Below the pieces are notes generated by a model. That model made no database searches. It was not told where the DNA came from and saw only the letters and a program-made list of their open reading frames with translations. 64,000 bases of DNA from Paraburkholderia sp. BL9I2N2 (GTDB lineage: Bacteria > Pseudomonadota > Gammaproteobacteria > Burkholderiales > Burkholderiaceae). Position 1 is the first letter of the stretch. Each line of letters starts with the position of its first letter. A program made the position numbers and the translations under genes. The stretch covers positions 248,001-312,000 of the forward strand of contig NZ_SMGP01000003.1 in the NCBI RefSeq assembly GCF_004339745.1, read 5' to 3'. Positions 44,028 to 53,322 of this stretch are shown here, in pieces.

Positions 44028-45059
44028 ATGAAAAACACTTTCCGTACGCTGTGCTGCGCGCTATTGACGCTCGGCATGGCCACGCTCAGCCACGCGCAGG
44101 GCGGTCTGGAGCAAACCCATCTGGACATCGCGACCACCAGTTCCGTGATTTCCTACTATCCCTTCGAAATCGCGCTCGCCAAGGGCTATTTCAAGGATGA
44201 AGGACTCGACGTCGAACGCAGCATGTATGCGGGCGGTCCGCAAACTTTGCAGGCGCTTCTCGGCGGCAGTGCTGACATGGTGGTGAGCGCCTATTCGAAC
44301 ACGCTCACCATGGCCGCGCACGGCCAGCACCTGCAGGCGTTCGTGCTGATGATCAAATATCCCGCGTTCGTGCTGGGCATCACCAGGCAGGGGCAGGCGA
44401 AATATACGTCGCTGAAAAGTCTCGCCAACATGAAGATCGGCGTGACCTCGCCGGGTTCGAGCACGAACATGATTCTCGATGCCATTGCGGCCCGTAACGG
44501 CGTCGACCGCAAATCGTATGCGGTGATCGGCGTCGGCGCGCAAGCCAGCGCGGCGGCGGCGGTGAAGCAAGGACAACTCGACGCGCTGGTGGGCATCGAT
44601 CCGACCATCACGATGTTGACCGAGAGCAATGAACTGAAGGTGGTCGCCGATCTGCGCACCGGCGAGGGCGTGATGGCCTCGATCGGCAGCAGCACCTATC
44701 CGGAAGGCTCGGTGATATCCACCACCGATTTCATCAAGAAGAATCCGCATACCGTTCAGGCGGTGGTCAACGCCATGCTGCGTGCGGAGAAATTCCTGCA
44801 GACCGCGACCCCCGCGCAGATTGCCGATGCGTTGCCCAAGTCGTATCAGGTGGGCGACCGCGTCATGTATTTGAAGGCCATCGAGCATACCCGTTCCGTC
44901 TATTCCACGGACGGCCGCTACGACCCGAAGGGCGCCGCGGCGGTACTCGACGTGCTGGCCGGATCGGACCCGCTGATCGCCGGGGCGCGTAGCCGGATCG
45001 ATTTGCCGTCGACCTATACGAATAGTTTTGTGGAAGCCGCCACCGTCAAGAAACCGTAA
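44028..45059 (+). CDS. ABC substrate-binding protein (NMT1/TauA type), first paralogue
   Basis: A 343-residue periplasmic protein. A signal peptide (residues 1-24, ending LSHAQG) leads into LDIATTSSVISYYPFEIALAKGYFKDEGLDVERSMYAGGPQTLQALLGGSADMVVSAYSNTL, KIGVTSPGSS and AVIGVGAQASAAAAVKQGQLDALVGIDP. It is closely related, block for block, to the binding protein at 46947 in the same operon. It supplies ligand to the ATPase and permease at 40208 and 41091. Confidence 0.88.
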   Translation: MKNTFRTLCCALLTLGMATLSHAQGGLEQTHLDIATTSSVISYYPFEIALAKGYFKDEGLDVERSMYAGGPQTLQALLGGSADMVVSAYSNTLTMAAHGQHLQAFVLMIKYPAFVLGITRQGQAKYTSLKSLANMKIGVTSPGSSTNMILDAIAARNGVDRKSYAVIGVGAQASAAAAVKQGQLDALVGIDPTITMLTESNELKVVADLRTGEGVMASIGSSTYPEGSVISTTDFIKKNPHTVQAVVNAMLRAEKFLQTATPAQIADALPKSYQVGDRVMYLKAIEHTRSVYSTDGRYDPKGAAAVLDVLAGSDPLIAGARSRIDLPSTYTNSFVEAATVKKP

Positions 45060-45079
45060 CTCATTGGAGACCATTCGAC

Positions 45080-45853
45080 ATGCAGCATCCCAACGCATTC
45101 AAGACTGCCATCGCGGCGCGCCAGCGGCAGATCGGCTTATGGCTCAGCATGGCCGACAGCGTGGCCGCTGAAATCTGCGCGACCGCCGGCTTCGACTGGT
45201 TCCTGATCGACGGCGAGCACGCGCCGAACGATCTACGCACGATCCTCGCGCAGTTGCAGACGCTCGCGGCGTTTCCGGTCGAGCCGGTGGTGCGTCCGCC
45301 GGTTGGCGAGGCGTGGATCATCAAGCAGTTGCTCGATGCGGGCGCACGCTCGTTGCTCGTGCCGATGGTCGACACGGCGGAGCAGGCGCGCGAACTGGTT
45401 TCAATGACGCGCTATCCGCCGCATGGCATTCGCGGCGTCGGCGCACGCATGGCGCGCGCTTCCCGATTCGGCGCGCGCAGCGACTACATCGCGAAGGCCA
45501 AAGACGAGATGTGCCTGCTGGTGCAGGTCGAAACAGCCGGCGCGCTCGGGCAGATCGAAGCGATTGCCGCAGTTGAGGGTGTCGATGGCATTTTCGTCGG
45601 ACCATCCGATCTGGCGGCGTCGATGGGGCATCCCGGCAATCCCGCCCACCCCGAAGTACGCGCCGCAGTCGAAGACGCGTTGCGCAGAATCGCCGCGGCC
45701 GGCAAGCCGGCGGGCATCGTCTCTTTCAACGCCGACGACACGCAGCGGTTCATCGATCTGGACACGATGTTCGTTGCGGTGGGCGCCGACGCGGCGATTC
45801 TGGCCGATGGAACCCGCGCGCTGATAAACCGCTTCAAGAAGCCATTGCAATGA
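45080..45853 (+). CDS. HpcH/HpaI aldolase family protein
   Basis: A 257-residue class II pyruvate aldolase. GFDWFLIDGEHAPND, EPVVRPPVGEAWIIKQLLDAGARSLLVPMVDTAEQA, GIRGVGARMARASRFG, the metal ligands in QVETAGAL (Glu) and VGPSDLAASMG (Asp) are all present. Such enzymes cut 4-hydroxy-2-oxo acids to pyruvate plus an aldehyde. That fits the 2-oxo acid made by the LeuB-like enzyme and the aldehyde dehydrogenase at 48090. Its stop overlaps the amidohydrolase start by four bases (ATGA). Confidence 0.9.
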   Translation: MQHPNAFKTAIAARQRQIGLWLSMADSVAAEICATAGFDWFLIDGEHAPNDLRTILAQLQTLAAFPVEPVVRPPVGEAWIIKQLLDAGARSLLVPMVDTAEQARELVSMTRYPPHGIRGVGARMARASRFGARSDYIAKAKDEMCLLVQVETAGALGQIEAIAAVEGVDGIFVGPSDLAASMGHPGNPAHPEVRAAVEDALRRIAAAGKPAGIVSFNADDTQRFIDLDTMFVAVGADAAILADGTRALINRFKKPLQ

Positions 45854-46950
45854 GCGGGGTGCCTGTCATGAATGCCAGCAAACCTTCTTCCCGCTTACCC
45901 ACGGATCCGCACGCGCCGGTTCGTCCTGCGTGGCTCGCGCTGCGCAACGAAACGATCATCGAGCCGGAGCGGTTGATCGTGGACCCGCATCATCATTTGT
46001 GGGACCGGCCAGGCGCGCGCTACCTGGCGCACGATCTGCTCGACGATGTGACGAGTGGCCACCGGATCGCCGCAACGGTTTTTATCCAGAGCCGCTCGAT
46101 GCTGCGTGCGCAGGGCGACCCGGCCTTCGCCACGCTCGGCGAAGTCGAGTTCGCGAACGGCGTGGCGGCGATGGGAGCGTCGGGCACCTACGGCAGCACG
46201 CAACTGTGTGCGGGAATCGTGGGCGCGGCCAGCCTCGCGCTCGGCGATAGCGTGGCGCCGGTGCTCGAAGCGATGCTTGCGGTCTCCGGCGGACGGCTGC
46301 GGGGGATCCGCAATTCGCTGGTCTGGCACGACGATCCCGCAGTGACCTCGACCACCGCGCGGACGACCGCCCACATGATGCTCGATCCGAAGTTTCAGCA
46401 GGGCGCCGCGCGGCTGGGCGATTACGGGCTCGCGCTGGACATGTGGATCTATCACACGCAACTGGACGAATGCTACGCGCTCGCGCGCGCGATTCCCGAT
46501 GTGATCGTGGTCATCGATCATTTCGGCGGACCGGTGGGCGTGGGGCGCCACGCGTCGAGCCCGCAGGCGCGCAATGCCATGCTGAGCGAGTGGCGTGAGT
46601 CGATGCGGCGGCTCGCCGCGCTGCCGAATACCCGCGTGAAGCTTGGTGGCGGCGGCATGCCGGTGCTGGGCTTTCACCTGGATCAGGATGACCTGCCGCC
46701 CACCTCCGCGCTGCTCGCCGATACGTTGCGGCCCTACGTGGAAACCTGTATCGAGCTGTTCGGCGTGACACGCTGTATGTTCGAGAGCAATTTCCCCGTC
46801 GACAAAGGGATGTTCAGCTACCACGTGCTGTGGAATGCGTTCAAGCGAATCGCCAGCAGCGCGTCCGAGGACGAAAAACGCGCACTCTTCAGCGAGACGG
46901 CGGCCGCGACCTATAAGCTCGATCTGGCCGGGCAGGAGAGCGCATCATGA
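45850..46950 (+). CDS. TIM-barrel amidohydrolase (amidohydrolase_2, COG3618-like)
   Basis: A 366-residue metal-dependent hydrolase. The metal motif DPHHHLWD is at about 44-51, VIDHFGGPV carries the strand-6 His, and ESNFPVDKGMFSYHVLWNAFKRI at the C-terminus carries the catalytic Asp. Characterised relatives include LigI (2-pyrone-4,6-dicarboxylate hydrolase), 4-sulfomuconolactonase and fuconolactonase, so a lactone or cyclic amide is a likely substrate. It overlaps both neighbours by four bases, which shows tight translational coupling with the aldolase and the second binding protein. Confidence 0.85.
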   Translation: MSGVPVMNASKPSSRLPTDPHAPVRPAWLALRNETIIEPERLIVDPHHHLWDRPGARYLAHDLLDDVTSGHRIAATVFIQSRSMLRAQGDPAFATLGEVEFANGVAAMGASGTYGSTQLCAGIVGAASLALGDSVAPVLEAMLAVSGGRLRGIRNSLVWHDDPAVTSTTARTTAHMMLDPKFQQGAARLGDYGLALDMWIYHTQLDECYALARAIPDVIVVIDHFGGPVGVGRHASSPQARNAMLSEWRESMRRLAALPNTRVKLGGGGMPVLGFHLDQDDLPPTSALLADTLRPYVETCIELFGVTRCMFESNFPVDKGMFSYHVLWNAFKRIASSASEDEKRALFSETAAATYKLDLAGQESAS

Positions 46951-47999
46951 GCCGGGGCCGCTTTGCCATTCCGGCGGCCGCAGTGTCGGCCGCGCGGATG
47001 ACGCTGCTGCTGACCGCGCTATTGGCATCGGCCGCCGGCGAAGCCGCGCCGCCCCTGGAGAAGACGCATATCGACATCGCCACGGTGGGCGCGGTGATGG
47101 GTTATCTGCCGGTCGACATCGCGATCAGCAAAGGCTACTTCAAGGACGAGGGGCTCGACGTCGAGCGCAGCATGTTTCCGGGCGGCCCGAAAGTGCTGCA
47201 GTCGATGCTCGGCGGCACGGCCGATTTCGGCTCCAGCGCGTATTCGAACACCTTGACCATGGCCGCGAAAAACCAGAAGGTCGTCGCGGTTGCACTGATG
47301 GCGCGCTATCCGGGCTACGTGTTCGGCATCTCGAGCAAAAGCGCGGCGAAGTTCAAGTCGATGAAGGACCTGAGCGGCATGAAGCTCGGCGTGACCTCGC
47401 CCGGCTCCAGCAATAATCTGGTGCTCGATTATCTGGCGTCGAAGGCCGGCGTCGATCTGAAGAGTTTTTCGGTAATCGGCGTGGGTGCCGAGGCCGGCGC
47501 CGCGGCCGCGGTTCGGCAAGGCCAGATCGATGGACTGATCAGCGTCGATCCGGTCATTACGATGCTGACCGACAGCCACGACCTCAACGTCGTCGCCGAC
47601 ATGCGCACCGCCAGTGGCGTGCAGGCCGCGTTCGGCAGCGCGCAATATCCGGAAGCCGCGATCCTGACCACGGCGGATTTCATCGCAAAGAATCCGCATA
47701 CCGTGCAGGCTGTCGTCAACGCGATCGTGCGCGCCGAGAAATTCCTGCAAACGGCGACACCCGACGAAGTGACTGACGCGCTGCCCACCGCCTATCAACT
47801 CGGCAATCGCCAGACCTTCGTCGCGGCCTACAAAAACTCGCAACCGATCTTCTCCGCCGACGGCCGTTTCGATCCAGCCGGCCCGGTAGCGGTGTTCAAT
47901 ATCCTGTCGAAGTTCGACAAGGAACTAGCCGATGCGAAAGGACGGATCGACATACCGTCCACCTACACGAACCGTTTCGTCGACGCCGTGCGTCACTGA
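46947..47999 (+). CDS. ABC substrate-binding protein (NMT1/TauA type), second paralogue
   Basis: A 350-residue binding protein with signal peptide (residues 1-32, MTLLLTALLASAAGEA). Nearly every block of the protein at 44028 recurs, such as IAISKGYFKDEGLDVERSM, GGTADFGSSAYSNTLTMAAKNQ, LGVTSPGSS and NPHTVQAVVNAIVRAEKFLQTATP. It overlaps the amidohydrolase gene by four bases. The operon encodes only one ATPase and permease, so the two receptors must share them, presumably for related ligands. Confidence 0.88.
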   Translation: MSRGRFAIPAAAVSAARMTLLLTALLASAAGEAAPPLEKTHIDIATVGAVMGYLPVDIAISKGYFKDEGLDVERSMFPGGPKVLQSMLGGTADFGSSAYSNTLTMAAKNQKVVAVALMARYPGYVFGISSKSAAKFKSMKDLSGMKLGVTSPGSSNNLVLDYLASKAGVDLKSFSVIGVGAEAGAAAAVRQGQIDGLISVDPVITMLTDSHDLNVVADMRTASGVQAAFGSAQYPEAAILTTADFIAKNPHTVQAVVNAIVRAEKFLQTATPDEVTDALPTAYQLGNRQTFVAAYKNSQPIFSADGRFDPAGPVAVFNILSKFDKELADAKGRIDIPSTYTNRFVDAVRH

Positions 48000-48089
48000 T
48001 CACGCCTGCCGCCGCGCAGCGAAACATCTGGCGCACTTCAGTTGCCGGTCGCAGCAATGCCTCTCCCTCATCCACTTCAGGAATCCGCC

Positions 48090-49571
48090 ATGAAGGATCT
48101 ACAGTCAAGCCTCGATCGTCCGGCGCTGCTCAGCCCGCTCAATTTCATCGACGGCGAATGGCAAAGCGCGCTGTCCGGCGAAACATTCGCGGTTCACAAC
48201 CCGGCAACGGGCGAGGTGATCGCCAATGTGCCCGACAGCCAACCCGCGGATGCCCGCGCGGCCACCGATGCCGCGAGCCGCGCATTTCCCGGCTGGCGCG
48301 AAAAGCTGCCCAAGGAGCGCGCCGCGATCCTGCGCAACTGGTACGACGCGATCGTTGCGAACGGTGAGGACCTGGCGCGGCTGATTTCGCTCGAGCAGGG
48401 CAAGCCGCTGGCCGAAGGGCGCGGCGAGGTGGCGTATGGTGCGTCTTACGTCGCGTGGTTCGCCGAGGAAGCGTCGCGCATCTACGGCGACATCATTCCG
48501 CAGCAGCAGCGCGGCAAACGGATGACCGCGCTGAAGGAGCCGGTAGGGGTGGTCGCCGCAATCACGCCGTGGAATTTTCCGCTCGCAATGATCGCCCGCA
48601 AGATTGCGCCGGCGCTGGCGGCGGGCTGCACCGTCGTCGCGAAGCCGGCGGAGGATACGCCGCTCACCGCGCTGGCGCTGCTGAAGCTGGCGCAGGAGGC
48701 GGGCGTGCCGGCCGGCGTGATCAACATCGTCACCGCATCGCGCGAGCATGCAGCCCCGGCGGTGGGCGACTGGCTCGCCGACGAACGGGTGCGCAAGATA
48801 TCGTTCACCGGCTCGACGGCGGTGGGCAAATACCTCGCTCGCGAATCGGCGGGCACGCTCAAGAAGCTTTCCATGGAACTGGGCGGCAATGCGCCCTTCA
48901 TCGTGTTCGACGATGCGGATATCGAGGCCGCGGTGGCGGGCCTGATCGCATCGAAATTTCGTAACGGCGGACAGACCTGCGTGTGTCCGAACCGGGTCTA
49001 CGTGCAGTCGGCCATCTATGATCGTTTCGCCGACGTGTTGAGCACGCGCGTGGCCGCCCTCAAGGTCGCGCCCGCCACGGACGAGGCCGCGCAGATCGGC
49101 CCGATGATCAACGCCCGCGCGATCGACAAGATCGTGCGCCATGTCGAGGATGCGCTTGCTCAGGGCGCGCGCGCGTTGACCGGCGGCAAGCGCCTGACCG
49201 ACGTGGGGCCCAACTATTTCGCGCCTACCGTGCTGGCCGATGCGACCGCGGACATGCTGCTGTTTCGCGAGGAAACGTTCGGGCCGGTCGTGCCGTTGTT
49301 CCGCTTCGACACCGAAGCCGACGCGCTCAAGGCTGCCAACGAGACGCCATTCGGCCTCGCCGCGTATTTTTATAGCCAGGACGTACGGCGTATCGATCGC
49401 GTTTCGCGATTGCTGGAGGCGGGCATTGTCGGCGTGAATGAGGGCGCCATTTCGAGCGAAGCGGCGCCATTCGGCGGGGTCAAGGAATCGGGCTACGGAC
49501 GCGAGGGCTCGCGCTACGGTCTTGACGACTACACCACGCTGAAATATGTCTGCCAGGGCGGACTGGCGTAA
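48090..49571 (+). CDS. NAD(P)-dependent aldehyde dehydrogenase, succinate-semialdehyde type
   Basis: A 493-residue GabD-like aldehyde dehydrogenase. WNFPLAMIARKIAPALAAG, KPAEDTPLTALAL, FTGSTAVGKYLA, the catalytic Glu in MELGGNAPFIVF and the catalytic Cys in GGQTCVCPNR are present, and the C-terminus GVKESGYGREGSRYGLDDYTTLKYVC is typical of succinate or glutarate semialdehyde dehydrogenases. It closes the operon and would oxidise the aldehyde released by the HpcH/HpaI aldolase. The ATG at 48090 is preferred to the upstream frame start at 48042 because CAGGA lies upstream and the homology starts there. Confidence 0.9.
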   Translation: MKDLQSSLDRPALLSPLNFIDGEWQSALSGETFAVHNPATGEVIANVPDSQPADARAATDAASRAFPGWREKLPKERAAILRNWYDAIVANGEDLARLISLEQGKPLAEGRGEVAYGASYVAWFAEEASRIYGDIIPQQQRGKRMTALKEPVGVVAAITPWNFPLAMIARKIAPALAAGCTVVAKPAEDTPLTALALLKLAQEAGVPAGVINIVTASREHAAPAVGDWLADERVRKISFTGSTAVGKYLARESAGTLKKLSMELGGNAPFIVFDDADIEAAVAGLIASKFRNGGQTCVCPNRVYVQSAIYDRFADVLSTRVAALKVAPATDEAAQIGPMINARAIDKIVRHVEDALAQGARALTGGKRLTDVGPNYFAPTVLADATADMLLFREETFGPVVPLFRFDTEADALKAANETPFGLAAYFYSQDVRRIDRVSRLLEAGIVGVNEGAISSEAAPFGGVKESGYGREGSRYGLDDYTTLKYVCQGGLA

Positions 49572-49674
49572 GCACGTCGGCAGGACGCGAGGCGGCCGCG
49601 AGGTGCGTCAGGTCAACGCCGATGAGAAGCCGTAAACGGAGAATCGCAAGCCCACCGCCGGCTCGTCGCGATCG

Positions 49675-50715
49675 TCATCGATTCTCCTTGACGTAGGTGA
49701 TTGCGTTACGCATGGCGCCGAAACGTCGGCGGTATTGCGCCGGTGTGAGGCTCACCTTGCGTCTGAACAGGCGGCTGAAGAATCCCGCGTCTTCGTAGCC
49801 GACTTCATTGGCAATGGCTTCAATCGGCTGAGTGTCGGTTTCGAGCATCTGCTTGGCTTCTTCCAGCCGCAGCGTATGCACGTAAGCGAGCGGCGACATG
49901 CCGGTCGCCTGCTGAAAGCGGCGCTTGAACGAGCGCTCGGGCAAGCCGCTCATTTGCATCATCTTGCTGACGGGCGAGGGCTGGGCGTAGTGATCGGAGA
50001 TCCACGACTGACAGCGCGCGATGACGGCATCTTCCGCCTGCCGCGTGCGCGCGAGCCGCGCGAACGGCTGCTGGCCGACATCGTGCCAGTCGACGAGATT
50101 GATGCGCGCCGTCTGCATTGCGGTTTCGATGCCCGCCAGCCGCGCGATCAGATACAACGCCAGATCCAGCCACGACGTGCCGCCGCCGGCCATGATGAGC
50201 CGCTCGCCATCGCCCGATGCGACTAGCGCCCGATGCGCGCGTACCTTGATCGACGGATAGCGCCGTGCCATGAAATCGCAGTACGCCCAGTGCGTCGTCG
50301 CGTCGAGGCCGTCGAGCAGGCCGGCTTCTGCGAGCAGGATCGCGCCCGAGCAGGCCGTTGCGAGAATCTTGCCCTGCGCGTAACAGCCTTTGAGGCAGGC
50401 GATTTCGTGGTCGAAGCGACCCGCGAGCGGCTCGCCGGGCGGGACCAGCAGCTCGGGCACGCAGATGACGTCGGCATCCGCGCAGGCATCGAGCGGCGCG
50501 TCCGCCGTGATGCGCACGTTATTGGCGGCGACGAACGAGGCTCCGTGGCGCGACACGACGCAGGGCGCGATGGGCGCGCGCCCCGGCGTGCCCTCGACGA
50601 TGAGACCCCAGTCGCGCCCCGCCGACATGAACATGTCGTACATGCCGTACACGACGGATGCCGACGTCTCGGGCAGCGCGAGGATGCAGATGCGCACGGG
50701 TGAGCGGTCGTTCAT
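49675..50715 (-). CDS. GlxA-family AraC-type transcriptional regulator
   Basis: A 346-residue regulator with an N-terminal DJ-1/PfpI-like class I glutamine amidotransferase domain (residues 8-195, including ILATACSGAILLAEAGLLDG at the nucleophile elbow, with Cys) and a C-terminal AraC HTH pair (about 240-335: SKMMQMSGLPERSFKRRFQQATGMSPLAYVHTLRLEEAKQMLE). GlxA-like proteins such as GbdR and CdhR control quaternary-amine and arginine catabolism. It converges on the aldehyde dehydrogenase and is divergent from the homocysteine S-methyltransferase-like gene, which it probably controls. Confidence 0.88.
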   Translation of the reverse strand: MNDRSPVRICILALPETSASVVYGMYDMFMSAGRDWGLIVEGTPGRAPIAPCVVSRHGASFVAANNVRITADAPLDACADADVICVPELLVPPGEPLAGRFDHEIACLKGCYAQGKILATACSGAILLAEAGLLDGLDATTHWAYCDFMARRYPSIKVRAHRALVASGDGERLIMAGGGTSWLDLALYLIARLAGIETAMQTARINLVDWHDVGQQPFARLARTRQAEDAVIARCQSWISDHYAQPSPVSKMMQMSGLPERSFKRRFQQATGMSPLAYVHTLRLEEAKQMLETDTQPIEAIANEVGYEDAGFFSRLFRRKVSLTPAQYRRRFGAMRNAITYVKENR

Positions 50716-50938
50716 GGCCGTTTTGTCCGGTAAGTTGCCGAAATGGCTTTGGCGTCGGGCGCACGCTCGCCGTATCGTGGCTCCGTCGCAATGTTATTAA
50801 AGTGTAAGGCGCTGGCGCCAGCACTGCCCGCAGGAGCGGGGGCCCGGACGCTCATGTTTTATCTCCTTCTTTCACTCGGCGGATGCCCCGCCGATGCCTT
50901 GCCGACGACTTCCCTGACGTGGACTTCATTGACGGAGC

Positions 50939-51910
50939 ATGACCATGAGCCAGTACCGCACTCACCTTCCGCAACTCGATGACGCGCTTTTCATGACCGA
51001 CGGCGGCATCGAGACGACGCTGATCTTTCACGATGGCATGGAGTTGCCTTGCTTCGCCGCGTTCGATCTGCTGAAGGACGCCGCGGGCACCGCGCGCCTC
51101 GACGCTTATTTCCGGCGCTATGCGAGTCTTGCGAGCAGGGAGGGTATCGGTCTCGTGCTCGAAGCGCCGACCTGGCGCGCGAATGCGGACTGGGGGCGCA
51201 AGTTGGGCTATTCCGAGGCCGCGCTCGCGCAGGCGAACCGCAAGGCGATCGAACTGCTCGTGCACGTGCGCGCCGAGTTCGAAACGCCGGAGACGCCGAT
51301 TGTCATCAGCGGTTGTCTAGGCCCGCGCGGCGATGCTTACCGGATCGATACACGCATGACCCGCGACGAGGCGCGAGCCTATCACCAGCCGCAGGTCGAC
51401 ACGCTGGCGGCGACCGAGGCGGACATGATCGCGGCCTTCACGATCACCTATCCGGAAGAAGGCATCGGCGTGATCGATGCCGCTAGGCAAGCCCGCATGC
51501 CCGTGGCGATTTCGTTCACGCTCGAAATGGACGGACGCTTGCCGTCGGGCGATGCGCTGCGCGATGTTATCGAGCGCGCCGACGCGGAAACCGGCGCCTA
51601 TGCCGCGTATTACATGATCAATTGCGCGCACCCATCGCATTTCGAAAGCGTGCTGGGCGATGGAGGCGCGTGGCTCGAGCGCATTCACGGCATCCGGGCG
51701 AACGCGTCACGGCGCAGTCACGCCGAACTCGACGAATCCGCCGACCTCGACGACGGCAACCCGGAGGAGCTCGGCGCACAGTATCGGGCGCTGAACGCAT
51801 TGTTGCCGCGCATGAACGTGGTGGGCGGATGCTGTGGCACGGATCACCGCCATGTCAGCGCGATTTGTAGCGCGATGAAGGGCGTGAGAGGACAGTATGC
51901 GGGCGCGTGA
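50939..51910 (+). CDS. Homocysteine S-methyltransferase family protein
   Basis: A 323-residue zinc TIM-barrel methyltransferase. MTDGGIETTLIF replaces the usual DGGxxT start, NCAHPSHF gives the first zinc Cys, and GGCCGTDHRHV the Cys pair. Homologues transfer methyl groups from S-methylmethionine or betaine to homocysteine; some catabolic members demethylate betaine-like compounds. GGAG lies upstream of the ATG. A GlxA/GbdR-like regulator next door favours a methylated amine as substrate, but this is inference. Confidence 0.85.
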   Translation: MTMSQYRTHLPQLDDALFMTDGGIETTLIFHDGMELPCFAAFDLLKDAAGTARLDAYFRRYASLASREGIGLVLEAPTWRANADWGRKLGYSEAALAQANRKAIELLVHVRAEFETPETPIVISGCLGPRGDAYRIDTRMTRDEARAYHQPQVDTLAATEADMIAAFTITYPEEGIGVIDAARQARMPVAISFTLEMDGRLPSGDALRDVIERADAETGAYAAYYMINCAHPSHFESVLGDGGAWLERIHGIRANASRRSHAELDESADLDDGNPEELGAQYRALNALLPRMNVVGGCCGTDHRHVSAICSAMKGVRGQYAGA

Positions 51911-52476
51911 TGGTGTTATAGCGCATCGGTATAAGGCACGCACGACACGCCAAGGCCGCGCACGAGCTCGTCGTCCTTGACGAGTGTGCAGTGTGAGAGG
52001 AGGGCGCCCACGAGCGCCAGTCGGCGATTGCGACACGAGCCTCGTGGGCTGTCGGAGCGACAGGTCTGTCGCACGTCGCTAACAATTGGCCCTGCGAGCT
52101 TATCGATGGCATTCGCAATCGGGAACAGTCCGGGTTGGATGACTGTTTGGGCATGGTAAAAATGCAACTAACAGTCGATCCTGCCGAAACCTTTAGTCGC
52201 GGTTTTACCGCTCAAAAGGCGCCTTCAAAGCGAGTCCAGGTAATCCTAAAGGAATGTCCGGCATGAGATTGATCGAGCAGGGCACTACCGCACATGCGGG
52301 ACCGCCGCGTCTTAGCCGCTCAGTAGCCGATCCCTCGAATCCGCTGCATGTCGCGGTGCCCATGCCTGGTTCGATCGTGACCGTGGCTCATCGTGGCCCA
52401 ACTCTTCCTACCTGGTATAACCGGCGCACGCCATTCCCGTCGCGCGCAAGCTCGAGATTAAAAGTCCATCTCGACC
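51911..52476. other. Intergenic stretch with an unassigned relic
   Basis: About 565 bases between the methyltransferase and the ABC ATPase. On the minus strand a piece ending LVKDDELVRGLGVSCVPYTDAL (stop near 51916) looks like the last codons of a real protein, but it is too short to assign; nothing upstream continues it well. The rest has no recognisable gene. Confidence 0.4.
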
Positions 52477-53322
52477 TCAAACCGAAGCGTTGCCGCCATG
52501 TCCATGAAATCGGGCGAGAAACTGTCTTGCGCGCAGCGAGTCCGGCGAGCCGAAAAATTTGGCCGGCGTCGCCGTTTCGACAACCTGGCCGCCGTCCATG
52601 AACACGATACGATCGGCTACCTGTCGCGCGAATTCCATTTCGTGGGTGACGATCACCATCGTCGCACCTTCGTTGGCAAGCGACCTCATCACGCTCAGCA
52701 CTTCCCCAACCAGCATCGGATCGAGCGCGCTGGTCGGTTCGTCGAACAGCAGTACGTCCGGTTTCATCGCGAGAGCGCGGGCAATGCCGACCCGTTGCTT
52801 TTGCCCCCCGGAAAGGCGTGAGGGAAACTGGTCGTGCTTGTCGGCAAGGCCGACGCGGGTAAGCAGTTCGATCGCTTCCTCGCGCACGGTCGCGCGGTCG
52901 CGTTTGAGCACGTGCAGCGGTGCCTCCATCACGTTTTCGATGACGCTCAGGTGCGGCCACAAAGCAAAATGCTGGAAGACCATGCCGATTTTGGCACGCA
53001 TTTTCGCCAGATCGGCATCGCTCATCCTGATACGGGTGTTGTCGCGCACGCCCATCCGTTGGCCGGATACATGCACGCTGCCTGCGTCGGGCACTTCGAG
53101 CCAGTTGATACAGCGCAGCAGCGTCGACTTGCCGCATCCGGACGGTCCTAGCAGGCAAACGGTCTCGCCCTGCGCGACCTGCAAAGACACGTCTCGCAGA
53201 ACGTGGTTATCGCCAAACGATTTGGAGATGCCGACGAGCCTAAGGACGTTCGGCGACGTATCGACGGGGGGCAAATTTTCCGTTTCTGTTGCAGGCATTG
53301 TCAAAGGCAAGGTCGGGGTCAC
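52477..53322 (-). CDS. Amino acid-type ABC transporter ATPase
   Basis: A 281-residue GlnQ/HisP-like ATPase: Walker A GPSGCGKST, Q-loop VFQHFALWPHLSVIENV, signature LSGGQKQR, Walker B LLFDEPTSALDP and switch His in VTHEM. I prefer the GTG at 53322, which overlaps the permease stop (GTGA) and has GAGGAG eight bases upstream; an ATG at 53298 is the alternative. It is the last of four minus-strand genes encoding binding protein, two permeases and ATPase. Confidence 0.88.
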   Translation of the reverse strand: MTPTLPLTMPATETENLPPVDTSPNVLRLVGISKSFGDNHVLRDVSLQVAQGETVCLLGPSGCGKSTLLRCINWLEVPDAGSVHVSGQRMGVRDNTRIRMSDADLAKMRAKIGMVFQHFALWPHLSVIENVMEAPLHVLKRDRATVREEAIELLTRVGLADKHDQFPSRLSGGQKQRVGIARALAMKPDVLLFDEPTSALDPMLVGEVLSVMRSLANEGATMVIVTHEMEFARQVADRIVFMDGGQVVETATPAKFFGSPDSLRARQFLARFHGHGGNASV

